Positions 1 to 15,793 of a stretch of 64,000 nt of DNA are shown one piece after another. This DNA comes from Brachynemurus nebulosus. Taxonomy: Eukaryota > Arthropoda > Insecta > Neuroptera > Myrmeleontidae. The stretch lies in NCBI GenBank assembly GCA_035578155.1, contig JAPWDM010000009.1, positions 2,330,001 to 2,394,000 on the forward strand, in the 5' to 3' direction. Each line of letters starts with the position of its first letter. Positions within the stretch are counted from its first letter, which is position 1. The notes below the pieces were generated by a model that saw only the letters and a list, made by a program, of their open reading frames with translations, was not told where the DNA came from and did no database searches. A program made the translations under genes and the position numbers.

Positions 1-2029
1 GATTGACGTAGAATTTTCATTTCTCGCATCCTTTTCTTGTACAAATTCGTCATGCGTTGTAATTTATAACGTAATATACTAGATAAATCGGACTGTTGCT
101 TCCCACGCTAAAAAATAAATAAATATATAAAAAAAATAATACTATACGAACCTGACCTTTTCATTAAGGAATTCAGGACCTTCACCAACAAGACATATTT
201 GTTATGATTTTATAAGTGTTCCTATACAGTTTTACTGTACGGGACACTAATTACCGGTTAAAGGCGAAAAAGTCTCAAAAACAGACGTTAAGCCATATTA
301 TTATTATTAATTACCGGTTAAATGGCCAAGTGTGCTTAAGCATTGGCACTTTAGTTTGGTAGGTCGAAGGTTCAAATCTCGTGGTCAGTTATGTTAAAGT
401 TTTTTTGTAGTTTCCCGTCACAATTCCTGACGAATATCGGTATAGTCTGAACCATACATCAAAACTTTTATCACCCCTACCACCATAATGGTGTGAGTGA
501 TGTATGTTATAGACAAGATGTCTTAAAAATTGGTGTTCAATGGGGTATTTGACAGTATCAAAGAAAAACAATAAAAAATTTTAATGAAAATTGATAATAA
601 AAAACAGCAATTTGTTATATTAATTCATCCTAACTATAATTATTTAATTTAAAAAAAAAAAAATTAATATTTTTCAGCTATAAATTACGTCAGCAGAAAT
701 AGACTGTGACTTTGCTTTCTCTTATATTTCAACATGGTCGCCACTAGGATCGCTACATAGATTCCGGTTAGCAAACAACTATGGAAATTAATTTGAATTT
801 AATTTCTTTTTTTTAAAAAAATCAGTAATTTTTTTCCTAGTTATAAGAAAAATAAAAAATTTTTTTTCTTAGTTATATGACACCTGTTTCTATCTAGAGA
901 AGCTAATGAACGTTTTCGCGTAAATTTTGAGAACCAATATTTAATTAATTTTTTCTTATGATTTTCGGCATTATTTTTACAAATTAAAATTATATACATG
1001 CATAATACATTAATATGCGTATTTTAAAATAGTTTCCCAAAATTAGACAAATTCCCCATTGCAATATTAAATTTATATATACATACAGAGTCTTTCATAA
1101 AGTACGCATCATATGGAAATTTTTTTTACTATTTTTTGAATTTATAGCCACTTTAAACCCGTATTTTGATAAAGTGGATTTCTGAGTTTTATTTTTACAG
1201 ATTATGGTATTCAGCTATCGGAATATGTTTACTAGACCCAATTTTGATGTCCAAATTTTATGAAAAAGTAAACAATAATTTCCAAATTATTACGATTTTT
1301 CATAATTCGCATATGTAACAAGCGAAGAGTAAGATTAATCCCATTAGAATATTTTTAAAAAACCTCCATAAAACTGCCACGTTACTGTAGAATTAAAAGG
1401 TTCGTGAAGTGCAAGTTGACATCTTAATTTTCTACACATTTCACGAAAGCATAATGATTTCGTTGTTAACTATTAACGAATCCTAAAAATTAACAGTAAA
1501 AAAGTTTTCCATATACCTAATGCGAACTTTATGAAAGACCCTATAAGATAAATATCACTTACCTTTGAAGTACCGGTAGAAGTAGCTAATATTTCATTCG
1601 CCGGGGGTATTTTAATGCAATACGAGTGTATTCTGAAAATCCAAATTAGCAAATAAAATAACTAAGCTAACGTAAAAGCCCCTATACCGGAACACTATTT
1701 TTAGGCTTATAAAAATTGACAAATAAATTAAACACCCATTTTTTTTTTTCTTAATAAGCATGAAACAAAGTTTTTTTAATCCAATAAATATGTTTATAAA
1801 AAAAATACAACCCAAAAATTTTTATTTACTAATGTTTTTCTTTTACAAAATGTCGACATCTATATCAAAACAAAGAAAAATTAATGACACTAGGTGTTGG
1901 GAACCGATATACAAACAGACGTGTAATATGATGCATAGAGTGACATCTAGACGCCAATGTAGGAAATATAGAATGGTTTAAGTATCAGACGTAAATAAAG
2001 GATCAAAATACTGTATTCAACAAAAATTG

Positions 2030-2085
<56 letters not shown>

Positions 2086-3888
2086 CTTTAATTAGTAGTA
2101 AGGAAACATTAAATGCGAGATGAATTTAAATTGAAAAATAACCATTCTATTAATAATAATTTTTGGTATCAGAAGTTTCTTTCAAAATAACTTCATTAAT
2201 ATATAAATGTCAAAACTGTTCCAGTATTGGATCGCGTTCCGGTATAAGGGCTTGTACCCTATATATTATAGTCGATAAATGTCACAATTACCCATAAATA
2301 TCGTTTACAGTAGAAGTACCGGCTGAAGTAGTTAATATTTCATCATCCGATGGGGATATTTTACTGCAATACGAGTGTATTCTGAAAATCCAAGTTAGCA
2401 AATAAAATAACTAAACTGTATTTAGTCGTTAAATATCATAATTACCCATAAATGTCGTTTACAAAAGAATTATTGGTCGTAGTTAATGTTTCATCCGCTG
2501 GAGATATTTTACCGCAGTACACTTTTATTCTGAAAATCCATATTAGAAAATACGATTGGCGACGCAAAGATTACGCGAGCGCCTCTGGTTTTTTAAATTG
2601 GAAGCTGTATGAAGTAAAAAATTTTGTACTATACGTTTAATTGTCGATAGAAATATGTTTTACATAAATTATATGTGGATTACTCGATTTCAAACGTATA
2701 CGTATATTCTTACTTGGTACTAGTTCGAATTTTACCACCAGAGGCGCGAGTGAGAATCTTTGCGGCGCCAATAGCTACGGTTTATATTCTCGATAAATTT
2801 CGTAATTACCCAGATTTATCATCTACGGGATCGATGTCTAGAAACAGTGACGGTACAGCGTGATCTTTTAAATACACTGCGCCAGATGAGTAAGTCCGAT
2901 TTAAACAGTCTTCGGTAAAATGTTTCGAACAAATCACACTCGTTTTGGAAGGATTCCATTCTTCCCGTCCAATTGCTTCCAACCAAATTCGTTGTCGTTT
3001 CTCATTCCTGGGAAATCTATTTCATAATTCAAAATAGTAATAATGTAAAAAAAAATCAAAATAATATTAAAGTAAACGTTTCTCAATATGGTACTTAACT
3101 ATATTTAAAATTTGTGTCAAATGTTAAATAATTCTATGCATTATCATTACATTATGTCCAATTTTAATGATGAAACATAAAAAAATTTGATTACTATTTA
3201 GAAATTTTATTTTGAAAATCGCCATTTTTCAACAAATATTCAAATTAGTGAAAACGCGCCATTTCTTGAAAATGACGTAACATTTTGTAGCTAGATATTT
3301 CGATTTTGATAATTTTCATCGGTGAGGTGAAATTGTGTTTTCTTTTGAATATTTCAATTAGCTTATATAATTATATAGGTAAGTAATAATAATCGACCAG
3401 AATTCAAATAAATTCTTGCTTTTACTTTGACATTTTTTATCATATAATCAAAGTTTTGAGATTATAAATATTGACATTGACGTTTAGTTGCTTCAAATTG
3501 TGACGTCACTATAGTGAGGTGTTTTTCCCGCCTTTTTCTCATTTAAAATTGTAGGTTTTTTTATGATTTTTTTACAGAATCTGTCCAAAATAAAAAAAAT
3601 CACTTAACTGATATAGAAAAACAATGCTTCTAGAATATTTTTGTAACTTCAGTCAAGTACCCTATTATTAGAAAATAAACTTTTTGAAAAAATTACAAAC
3701 CATACACTATAATTTAGAACAAAACACTGTACCTAATTTAAAAATACATACAAAACGGCAATCTACTGCTATCTATTATTAAATAAAATAAAATAAAAAT
3801 ATTTGAGTACGCACCTGTGAAATGTCACATTCTCCCTATCCTTATTTCTTGAATTATTCTTGCAATTTTTCACAGCACAGTTAACCAT
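1..3888 (-). CDS. THAP domain-containing protein (partial; continues past left edge)
   Basis: Probable DNA-binding protein with an N-terminal THAP zinc finger. Exons read on the minus strand: 3888-3815, 3016-2810, one of the alternatives near 2529-1563, then 107-1 and onward outside the window. Exon 1 begins MVNCAVKNC (C-x4-C) and ends ENVTFH; exon 2 continues RFPRNEKRQRIW, then VICSKHF (C-x2-H) and the AVPSLF box. This is the full C2CH THAP signature with the invariant Trp and the closing AVP box. Phases agree: exon 1 ends phase 2, exon 2 phase 2, exon 1632-1563 ends phase 0 and joins 107-1, which reads RGKQQSDLSSILRYKLQRMT, a basic coiled-coil-like stretch as seen after the finger in THAP proteins. 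Many THAP domains derive from P-element transposases, so domesticated and mobile origins are both possible. The head-to-head neighbour is the GGACT gene 1 kb away. The THAP domain is secure; the total protein is unknown. Confidence 0.85.
540..1060 (-). mobile_element. Non-autonomous TIR element, family 2 (copy 1)
   Basis: Bounded by TGGGGTATTTGAC on the left and the inverted GACAAATTCCCCATT on the right. It is an inverted copy of the elements at 21581-22151 and 34434-34981, with shared interior (CGCGAAAACGTTCAT, CTAACCGGAATTT and TAACTAAGAAAAAAATT motifs). No coding capacity is seen. It lies in the last visible intron of the THAP gene. Confidence 0.75.
2034..2083. repeat. (TA)n microsatellite
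   Basis: Uninterrupted TA dinucleotide tract of about 25 units inside a THAP-gene intron. Confidence 0.95.
2292..2381 (-). other. In-frame duplicate of a THAP-gene exon (cassette candidate)
   Basis: This is a copy of exon 1632-1563, with the same acceptor context (TGGATTTTCAG) and a similar peptide (IHSYCSKISPSDDEIL against IHSYCIKIPPANEIL). If it ends at the GG|GTAATT donor it is 90 nt, enters and leaves in phase 2, and could be included before exon 1632-1563 without a frameshift. If it uses the position homologous to the downstream donor (ACT|GTAAAC, end at 2309) it would instead be mutually exclusive with that exon. Whether it is used cannot be told from sequence. Confidence 0.5.
2447..2529 (-). 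pseudogene. Third, decaying copy of the same THAP-gene exon
   Basis: Same acceptor motif and peptide (IKVYCGKISPADETL), but ending at its GG|GTAATT donor it is 83 nt, so inclusion together with the other copies shifts the frame. The alternative donor (TTT|GTAACG) is weak. It shares about 145 bp of exon plus flanking intron with the 2292-2381 copy, and the flank repeats the donor of THAP exon 2, which shows the duplicated unit was intron plus exon. Confidence 0.5.
2551..2775. repeat. Foldback repeat with GGCGCC / GAGGCGC arms (family 7)
   Basis: The arms pair: ATTGGCGACGCAAAGATTAC on the left with GTGAGAATCTTTGCGGCGCC on the right, and GCGCCTCTGG with CCAGAGGCGC inside. A shorter relative is at 27888-28012. 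It lies in the THAP-gene intron between exon 2 and the triplicated exon. No coding content. Confidence 0.65.
3085..3668 (-). mobile_element. Non-autonomous TIR element, family 1 (copy A)
   Basis: Ends are degenerate forms of the AATAGGGTACTTGACTG inverted repeat (here read as CAGTCAAGTACCCTATT at the right end). The body matches 12381-13045 and 30048-30635 closely in the opposite orientation, including TGACGTCA at 3501. It sits in THAP intron 1. No open reading frame of note. Confidence 0.8.
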
Positions 3889-4110
3889 TTTATGAAAATT
3901 TATTTTAAAATAATGTCTTATTTTAATTATTTAGAACTTCTTTACAGATTTAATTCACAAAAGCACAGAAAATTAAATTTTCGTGGCTTAGTTTAATGGA
4001 GTTATAGCCTCACATACTCTTTCGGACAAAATAATACATAAATAGTCATGATAGTGATGTTAGTTATAAACTCAACTCAAGTGTCATAGATACCTACACA
4101 TTGTTCTATT

Positions 4111-4466
4111 CACAGAGGACAGAGACAACATATCTATGCCTCCACTACTGGAACCAGTGTAACATGTAAGAGATAGACAATATGTTGTATACACACACTG
4201 GGTTTACATTGTATTAGTGGGATTTTGTGTATTTGTGTGAGTAACGCAGATAGTAGGGGGCGGTCACGTGGGTCAGACACCACACGCATGTACTAGGGGA
4301 TGTAACCGATGTAACAATACCAACAACAATCAAGTCCATTATCGTGTCGTTGATATTCAATCATCGACTGCTACTGACAAACTGACAACTAAGAAGCCTA
4401 ATGAGCACAGAAGGACACACTCGTGATTTCAGAAAAGAGATAGATGCGGCGTCTCTGTCCTCTGTG
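4111..4466. mobile_element. hAT-like MITE with perfect 8-bp target duplication (family 5)
   Basis: A perfect 16-bp terminal inverted repeat (CACAGAGGACAGAGAC) bounds 356 bp and is flanked by GTTCTATT on both sides (4103-4110 and 4467-4474). An 8-bp duplication is the hAT superfamily hallmark. A diverged relative lies at 11196-11576. It sits in the intergenic promoter space between the divergent THAP and GGACT genes. Confidence 0.85.
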
Positions 4467-4924
4467 GTTCTATTCGTTCTATTCGTCTTCAATGGTAAAA
4501 AAAAATAAATGGTAAGTATCGTAAGATTCGTAAGTATGGTAAGTACGTAAGTATATACCTATGTATAGTATATAAGGGATATAAGGATACATAAGTATGG
4601 TAAGGATGGTAAGTATCACAAAATAGTAAGTATATGGTATTTACCTACGATATTTATTGATATTTACCATATTTACTAACCAAAATTTGCTATTTTGATA
4701 GCAAAAATTAAATTTAAAAACAAATTAGGGTATGAAAAGCTTATCAGAAATTAGATAAAGATAGATTATTATAAAATCTTATGTTGTCATATCAGTAGAT
4801 CAAATTTTTATCTTCTATTTAAATGTTAAACATATTTTAAACATATAACGAAGGTTAAACATATTTTAATTAGTAAATTAATCAATTTTTCTACCTAACT
4901 CAGTTATCACTTAACGTAAAAATC

Positions 4925-6534
4925 ATGCATAGAGTGTTTGTTTACGGGACACTAAAAAGAGGTGAACCTAACCATTATTGGTTAACATCTGTTAAAAATG
5001 GTAAAGCTAATTTTATAGGAGAAGCGGAAACGATTACTAAATACCCATTAATAATTGGAACTAAATATAACATTCCATTTTTATTGTATCAACCAGGTTA
5101 GTTTTAAATTTTACTTTTTAAGGATTCAGAAACCTTATATTTTAAAAGGGCCATGAATTTATAGTATTGATATGGCTGGGGTCGAACGAATTTGAAATGT
5201 GATAGGTCGCTGTTGGTGTAAAATAACAAACACACTGGCTAGTAGTTAAAAAATTATCTACTTGAGCTTAACCATTTACGCGGTTAACCCGAGTTAGCTC
5301 ATCCTGATGACATTTGCCACCATTTTATGCCTACATTTTTTTTCTTATCTATTGTACTAGATTCCCTATAATAGAGTCGTGACATGTCATCCATTTTGTA
5401 TCCAAAACAGAGCGGGAAGCTTCAAAATTAATTATTACATGTTTGGATAAATATTTCTGAGTACATAATTATTGTTAATAAGTTCTGAAATAATGAACAA
5501 TTAAAAATTTTTAATTTAATTATTCTTTCTAAGTTAAATTAAATGGTTTTTGTTAACATCTAATTTATTTCCAATGTATTTTACGAAAACTTTGGATACA
5601 AAATGCCGGAACCAATCAGCCTTCAGCACACATGTCACCACTCTATTTATTATAGGCACTCTATATTGTACTTGCGATACCTGCCACCTATCAGAATTTT
5701 AAAAAATTTTTGATGATATTACTTTGTTTTTCTGTTTAGTATAATTTGTTAATTATTCTTCAATAATAGTGAAATTTTAATTATTTCGAACTAATACACA
5801 AATACATAATTTATCTGAATGTTTTATTGTATAGTTTACCATTGTATCATGGATGTAGATCACAAGTATTGGAGATTTCAATTTAACACGTTGACGGTCA
5901 TGGATGGACGCCTTACGGCGTCAAGTGAAACCTAATTAACTGCCACACAACGCTGTACCGTGTCGATAATTCCATATAATGTGTATTAGTTATCAAAATA
6001 GTGTGCACTAATTTGCGCTACATTTTAAAGTTCAAAAGGTTAAAAACGGTATAAACTGAACAATTCTAAAATGTGTTATACGCTTGTCTCATTTCATATT
6101 CGTTCGACTTTAACACATTTCTGTCTTTACAAAAAGTTCTGTTTCGATAAAACACAAACCTGTTTTGTCAGAGCTCCCAAACCACGTAAATGACTTGAAA
6201 TTTTGGTTTTAACATCCGAAAAGACCAACAGAATCTAAATTCTGATAAACTTTTATCTCTTTAAGGGACCGGACATCATGTCAAAGGTGAAGTGTATGAA
6301 GTAGATGACCAAATGTTAAAAAATCTTGATATTTTGGAAGATCATCCCGATTTCTACGAACGAATTACCGACCAAGTAAAATTAACAGACTCAAATGAAA
6401 ATATACAATGTTTAGTCTATTTTCTAAAAAAAATTAAACCAGAATTATTAGAAAAGGAATTTTTTAGCGAATATAAAAACGATGGACCACATAATCTAAA
6501 ATATTGTGAAAGGTATACCAATGGACTATTATAA
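4925..6534 (+). CDS. GGACT: Gamma-glutamylaminecyclotransferase-type protein
   Basis: Predicted to release 5-oxoproline from gamma-glutamyl amines such as gamma-glutamyl-epsilon-lysine after transglutaminase crosslinks are degraded. Exons 4925-5096 and 6266-6534, phase-1 intron (CCAG|GTTAGT ... TTAAG|GG), 146 aa. The protein begins MHRVFVYGTLKRGEPN, the family's VYGTLK nucleotide-like loop, and continues PFLLYQPGTGHHVKGEVYEV across the splice. The catalytic Glu falls in DILEDHPDFYER at residue 82, the same number as in the human enzyme, and NLKYCERY closes the fold. Length matches the family (about 150 aa). The first ATG is used because the VYGTL motif follows at once. The intron holds a 306-bp hAT-like MITE. 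Related Tina-1/AIG2-like proteins share the fold, so the exact substrate is inferred. Confidence 0.92.
5358..5663. mobile_element. hAT-like MITE with perfect 8-bp target duplication (family 3, copy 1)
   Basis: Bounded by TAGATTCCCTATAATAGAGT and its inverse ending TATAGGCACTCTA; flanked by TATTGTAC at 5350-5357 and 5664-5671, a perfect 8-bp duplication. Inverted copy of 48660-48969. Lies within the GGACT intron. Confidence 0.85.
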
Positions 6535-7088
6535 GATGGCCATCTTACTTATATGGGAGGAATTGACAAAATTGGTCACAAAAATGGCACATATAAGGCT
6601 ATCTTTTTTTACTACTCGTGGCGTTAATATTCTCAAAATACTGATGTGAATATAGCGAATATAAGGTCTGTTCCCGTACCAGTAGGAAAGTCAATGTATT
6701 CGAAGGCAAATGTAGGAAATCGTTCCTGTACACTGAAAAGTTAGTTAGTTGTTCACTTCCCCTCCAGTAGGAAAATGTAGAAATTAGCAGTGACTTCAGA
6801 GTTCCTGATTTTTTCCTTCCAACTCTCAAATTTAAATTTTTAAATTTATTAATAATGTTAACGAAAATTATTGTACATAAATTAAAAAAAAAAAATAGTG
6901 ATTTTAAACTTTTTAATGATTTAAAAATCTAGTGATATTTTTCTTTTATGATATTTAAGTTAGTGAATAGGTGTCTAGCGTTTGAATTCAAAAAATTACT
7001 TATATATCATAGGTATTAAATATGTACGTACAAATACAAGTCGAATAACAAACAGGATAAACGGCAACAAACAATCAGTCTAATCAAT

Positions 7089-7760
7089 AGGCCTTTTCAT
7101 CATGTGAGGAGCGCAAGCGCAGCCGCCATGTTAAAATAGTGGTAATTCAAAAGTTTCGTACTGATTTGGTCAGGAATAGCCAGGAAAGCAATATTATCTC
7201 AATAAACAAATGAATTATTGGAAAAAATCGTCGATGGTGCTTCACTTGTTTATAATTCAGTTGAAGCCCATAATCACCCATAATTGTGAACAATTGAAAA
7301 GGTGGCTAAAATGTTATGGACGTCCGCAAAAACGGAAAAAAAGTGAGCTGATTGAGAGGTTAGGCATCCATACTACTTGTTTACTATGTCAAAAATAATA
7401 ATAAAAACAAATAATATCTATAATTTTATTCTAATTAATAATGTCAACCAATTTTTAGTACAACTTTAAATGATTTATAGCATGTATCACCCTTACAAAC
7501 TCCATAATAACACCGTTTCTTTGCTCCTTTTCGTACAGATAACATTATAGTAATGGATTGAAAAAATTTAATTTTCAATTAAAAACACTTATTTTTTATT
7601 TTTTCTTACTTTTCTCTCAATAAATATTCTTTATTTAATATTTTTTAATTTTAATTATTTGTAGATGGGTACTTTAACATGGTTGTTTACAAAAAACAGT
7701 ACGAAAAAAATGGCTGATATTGACACACGCGCACAAAAAAAATTTGTGATGAAAAGGCCT
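7089..7760 (+). mobile_element. Nested TIR element carrying a SAP-like fragment
   Basis: Perfect 14-bp ends AGGCCTTTTCATCA / TGATGAAAAGGCCT bound 672 bp. The terminal AGG...CCT resembles the enclosing element, which suggests related transposition machinery. Its only open frame of interest is at 7210-7398. Confidence 0.65.
7210..7398 (+). pseudogene. SAP-motif-like fragment inside a transposon
   Basis: A 62-codon frame whose second half reads CEQLKRWLKCYGRPQKRKK followed by SELIERL, the helix-extension-helix pattern of a SAP DNA-binding motif. Such motifs are found in some transposon-encoded insect proteins. The first half shows no recognisable domain and the frame is bounded by a nested TIR element, so this is most likely a relic of an autonomous element's protein rather than a host gene. 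Whether it is translated is unknown. Confidence 0.45.
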
Positions 7761-8238
7761 AATAGGCAGTTCTGTTTTACTGTTTTATTAATTAGCTTTA
7801 TAATTTTTTTTTTAAATGTCTAAAATTACCATAATATTTATTACAAGTAACCGATGTAATCGTTAAAACAAATGTCAAAAAGCTGTCAAATTTATTTTAA
7901 TGCAGTAAGCGCAGTAAACAGAAGGAAGTCGTTTCTTTACTTTCAAATTTTATCCCCACTACATAAAGTAGGAACTTGCAGGTAAAAAAAAGCACGGGAA
8001 CAGACCTATAGTAACATAAAACGGATAAAACAGTATGTAAATACAGTACTTATTCTCAAATGGAAACACGTCGGGACTGGGGAAATGAGTATTTCCATTT
8101 AAAAATTACCAATGTCGGTTGATGATATTTAATAATAAGGAAATACATAGAAATTACATATCGATGAAATAAACTCTTATAGTTTAAATTACTTTATACG
8201 GCGGATATCCAATGGTACTGACTCCGATTTTACATAGT

Positions 8239-8895
8239 GACCTCAGCGAATTATATAGGGTAAGTTCAAAAATGTAAACTTTACCGCATCGATGCAGCAT
8301 CATAACGTTTCTGATGCGTCTAATACTGCATGATGCGATGCTGATGCTCTCTTGAAATTTGATGCACATTAGATATTTTTGAATGGGATATTGGCATCAT
8401 GATGCATGTAGCATAATAGACACCATAGACACACAATGTAGCCAATGTAGCATGATGGACTATAGATAATATAGTAATACAGTCCTTGTATAGGTATATT
8501 ATCTTTGAATTTCAACCTGAACTTACTTGAAATAAAAAATATTGAAATTATTTGAATAAAACATATTACATACCTATTTTGAGTGCAAGATGTATTCAAA
8601 TAGTTTAAACAATTTTAATCAAAGGTAAATACATTAATCTTTTTCAAAAGTTTCTTTTTCGGAATTATTCCTGTTGGTGTTAATACCTACATAATATGGC
8701 AAGTAGTTATAATTCTACACATGACAAGCATCTTGGACACGCATCACCAAATTTCTTGATGCATTGTTTTGACGCATCAGATGCAAAAATGAACTTTTGA
8801 TTTTTCGTTGTGATGCGTCTGATGCGTTTTTGAACTTTTGACTCTGCCTCATGCAAGCAGTGATGCATTTTTGAAATTAGCCGTAATATACAATA
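8239..8895. repeat. Element rich in GATGCATC / GATGCGTC subterminal repeats
   Basis: The two ends are imperfect inverses (GGGTAAGTTCAAAAATGTA; TGCATTTTTGAAATTAGCC). Both subterminal regions are packed with TGATGC(A/G)TC octamers (8290-8365 and 8750-8870). This resembles a non-autonomous DNA transposon with arrayed transposase-binding sites. Exact ends are uncertain. Confidence 0.45.
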
Positions 8896-10948
8896 TAAAT
8901 GATGCGACGCAAAATAAAAATTGTTAAGTTTATTTTAAAAACGATCGAAAAACCCATTTTATAACTGAGTTGAACATTGAAAAAGATTCCAGAAGATTCT
9001 ATTCAAAAGTTAATAAAGATAATATAGAAGCTCGCGTTTCCATTTGAGAGTGTTCCATTTGAGAATAAGTATTGTACCGCTTTCGTATCTAAGTCACACG
9101 AATGCCCTCTTTTATTTAGACACTTTTTTGAATACATTGAGTTAGCTCACCTTGTCTAATCACCATACCGTGATTTAAATTACGACCATATAAAAGTACT
9201 GTTTACAAAAAATTGAATAATTTTTTTTACTGCCTTGAAAAAAACTGAACCATGGAATGAGAATCGAAATTTTTATTATTGTTTTCAAATCACAAACTAT
9301 TACCATTTCTTTAACTGTCAACTTTAGCCTACTAGTAGAACTTTTTTCATTTACCGCCAGATGGCCAAACATTTAAACCACGCCCCAACTTTTTCCCCAA
9401 CAGTCAGTCTTAAGCTGTTTATTTCTTTTGTCCTCAGCCACAACGAGTCGTCATTGGATGATTTATAATAAACACCACAAAATACAGCAAGAATCTTTAT
9501 TGGCGCCAACGGATTTTTTTTAAAAAATAAATATAATATTATATAAAACAAAACCAATTATACATAATATTATATTTGGAAGATAAATTAACAGATTATA
9601 ATAAAAATTAACGAAAAAAATATAAATGTCGGACTGTCAGTTAAGATTCAGATAAAAATAAAAAAAACATTTCAATTGTAACTTACTTAAAATTTAATTA
9701 TTTTTACTATTTAATTTATTTAACCCCGTTCATATGTTTGTATTATACTCAAGATATGCATCATTAAAACAACTGAATCATCAACTGACTTAACAAATGG
9801 AAGCCTACGTTCTTCTGGATAAGTTTTATTATAAAAAAAAAAATAATTAGAATAGTACAAAATAATTTTTTCAAAAATTCACGAATGAAAAAAGATAGAG
9901 AGTTTTTGTATACCGTAAAATTTACGCTAACGTCATTTTGACAGTTCAATTTAAACGTTAAAAATTTGAAACATTTTATTTAAGGTTATGGACGTACTTT
10001 AAACTGTCAAAATAATGTTATCGTACAATAGGGTATTTGACTGTGTTCAGTTTTATTTAAATTACGTCTACATTAATCGCAGAGGCCGATTGCGATCACA
10101 TGTGTGCGATGTTAACAGGTATTGATCAGTAACAAATTTTTGTAAATATTTTTTTGTAATTGTATGGAAACGTGTAAATATAATTGTTATAAAAGTATTT
10201 AATTTATTTTTAAAAATATTTTTGATGTATTTCCTGTTATTATTTTTTTTTTTTCTTTTAAATTAAAAATGTGTATATTTACACATGCTGAATATTGCCA
10301 GCCCCTAGGAAAGTTTACTGCGTAGATGCGTGGACCGTATACTGTTAAACAAAACTAAATAAGTAATAGATTTACATGCGGGCATGTAACAAACTAAAAT
10401 TCGAAAAATATTCTAAATGCCTTATTTTTGCAAATTAACTATTACTTTCTTTTTATTTTTGATAAAATGAAAAAAAAAATTCCCACGAAAAAATATATTG
10501 TAATGACGTCACAATTTGAAAACAAACACGACCAACAATTTGATCATATTCATAACATGTAAAAGTTTAAAATTAGTATTTATTTACTATTACTGTGTAT
10601 TCAAGCTAACGCGAAATATTGAAAATAATCGACATGTTTGTTTGCAAATTGTGACGTCATTTTCGAAGTAATGGCGCGTTTTAAATAATTATTTTATATT
10701 TAACACGAATTTCAAACACAGTCAAGTACGGTTTTTAACGGTATTTTACCAAAAACTCTCAAATATCTTGAATGTAACACAAAATGTTTTTTCCTCACAG
10801 TTCATGATCCACTAAATAATTGATGCCTTTTTTGAGTGCATCCACATATTTTTTTTTGTTTTTTGTTTTAATTTTTTGTTTTTTAAATTGGTTTTTAATA
10901 TTTAAATATATTATTTTCGACTGATTTTGTTTTGTTTTAAAGCTTCTA
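8896..10948. other. Non-coding stretch before CDV3
   Basis: No gene with recognisable product or good splice-bounded exon was found on either strand. It is AT-rich, with a diverged family-1 TIR element at 10027-10728. Frames here are short and lack domain patterns. Confidence 0.6.
10027..10728 (+). mobile_element. Diverged family-1 TIR element (copy D)
   Basis: Left end AATAGGGTATTTGACTGTGT and right end ACACAGTCAAGTAC form the inverted repeat. Internal segments share the family's TGACGTCA (10504 and 10652) and the run around TTTGATCATATTCATAACAT. It is clearly older or more diverged than copies A-C. Confidence 0.6.

Positions 10949-15793
<4,845 letters not shown>

Larger units (their letters stand above)
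6664..8007. mobile_element. DNA transposon remnant with perfect 14-bp inverted ends
   Basis: The ends AGGTCTGTTCCCGT and ACGGGAACAGACCT are perfect inverses enclosing 1344 bp, and both are flanked by ATA, a possible 3-bp target duplication. A second inverted-repeat element (7089-7760) is nested inside. No transposase is visible, so this is a non-autonomous derivative. Confidence 0.7.

Noticed and set aside
310..385. tRNA-like sequence (ATGGCCAAGTGTGCTTAAGC ... GGTTCAAATCTC)
   Set aside because: The A- and B-box pattern resembles tRNA-Leu/Ser, but the T stem and acceptor stem do not pair, so at best a degenerate tRNA-derived repeat.
1760..1981. 73-codon plus-strand frame
   Set aside because: No domain pattern, low complexity at its start, and it lies within an intron of the THAP gene on the other strand.
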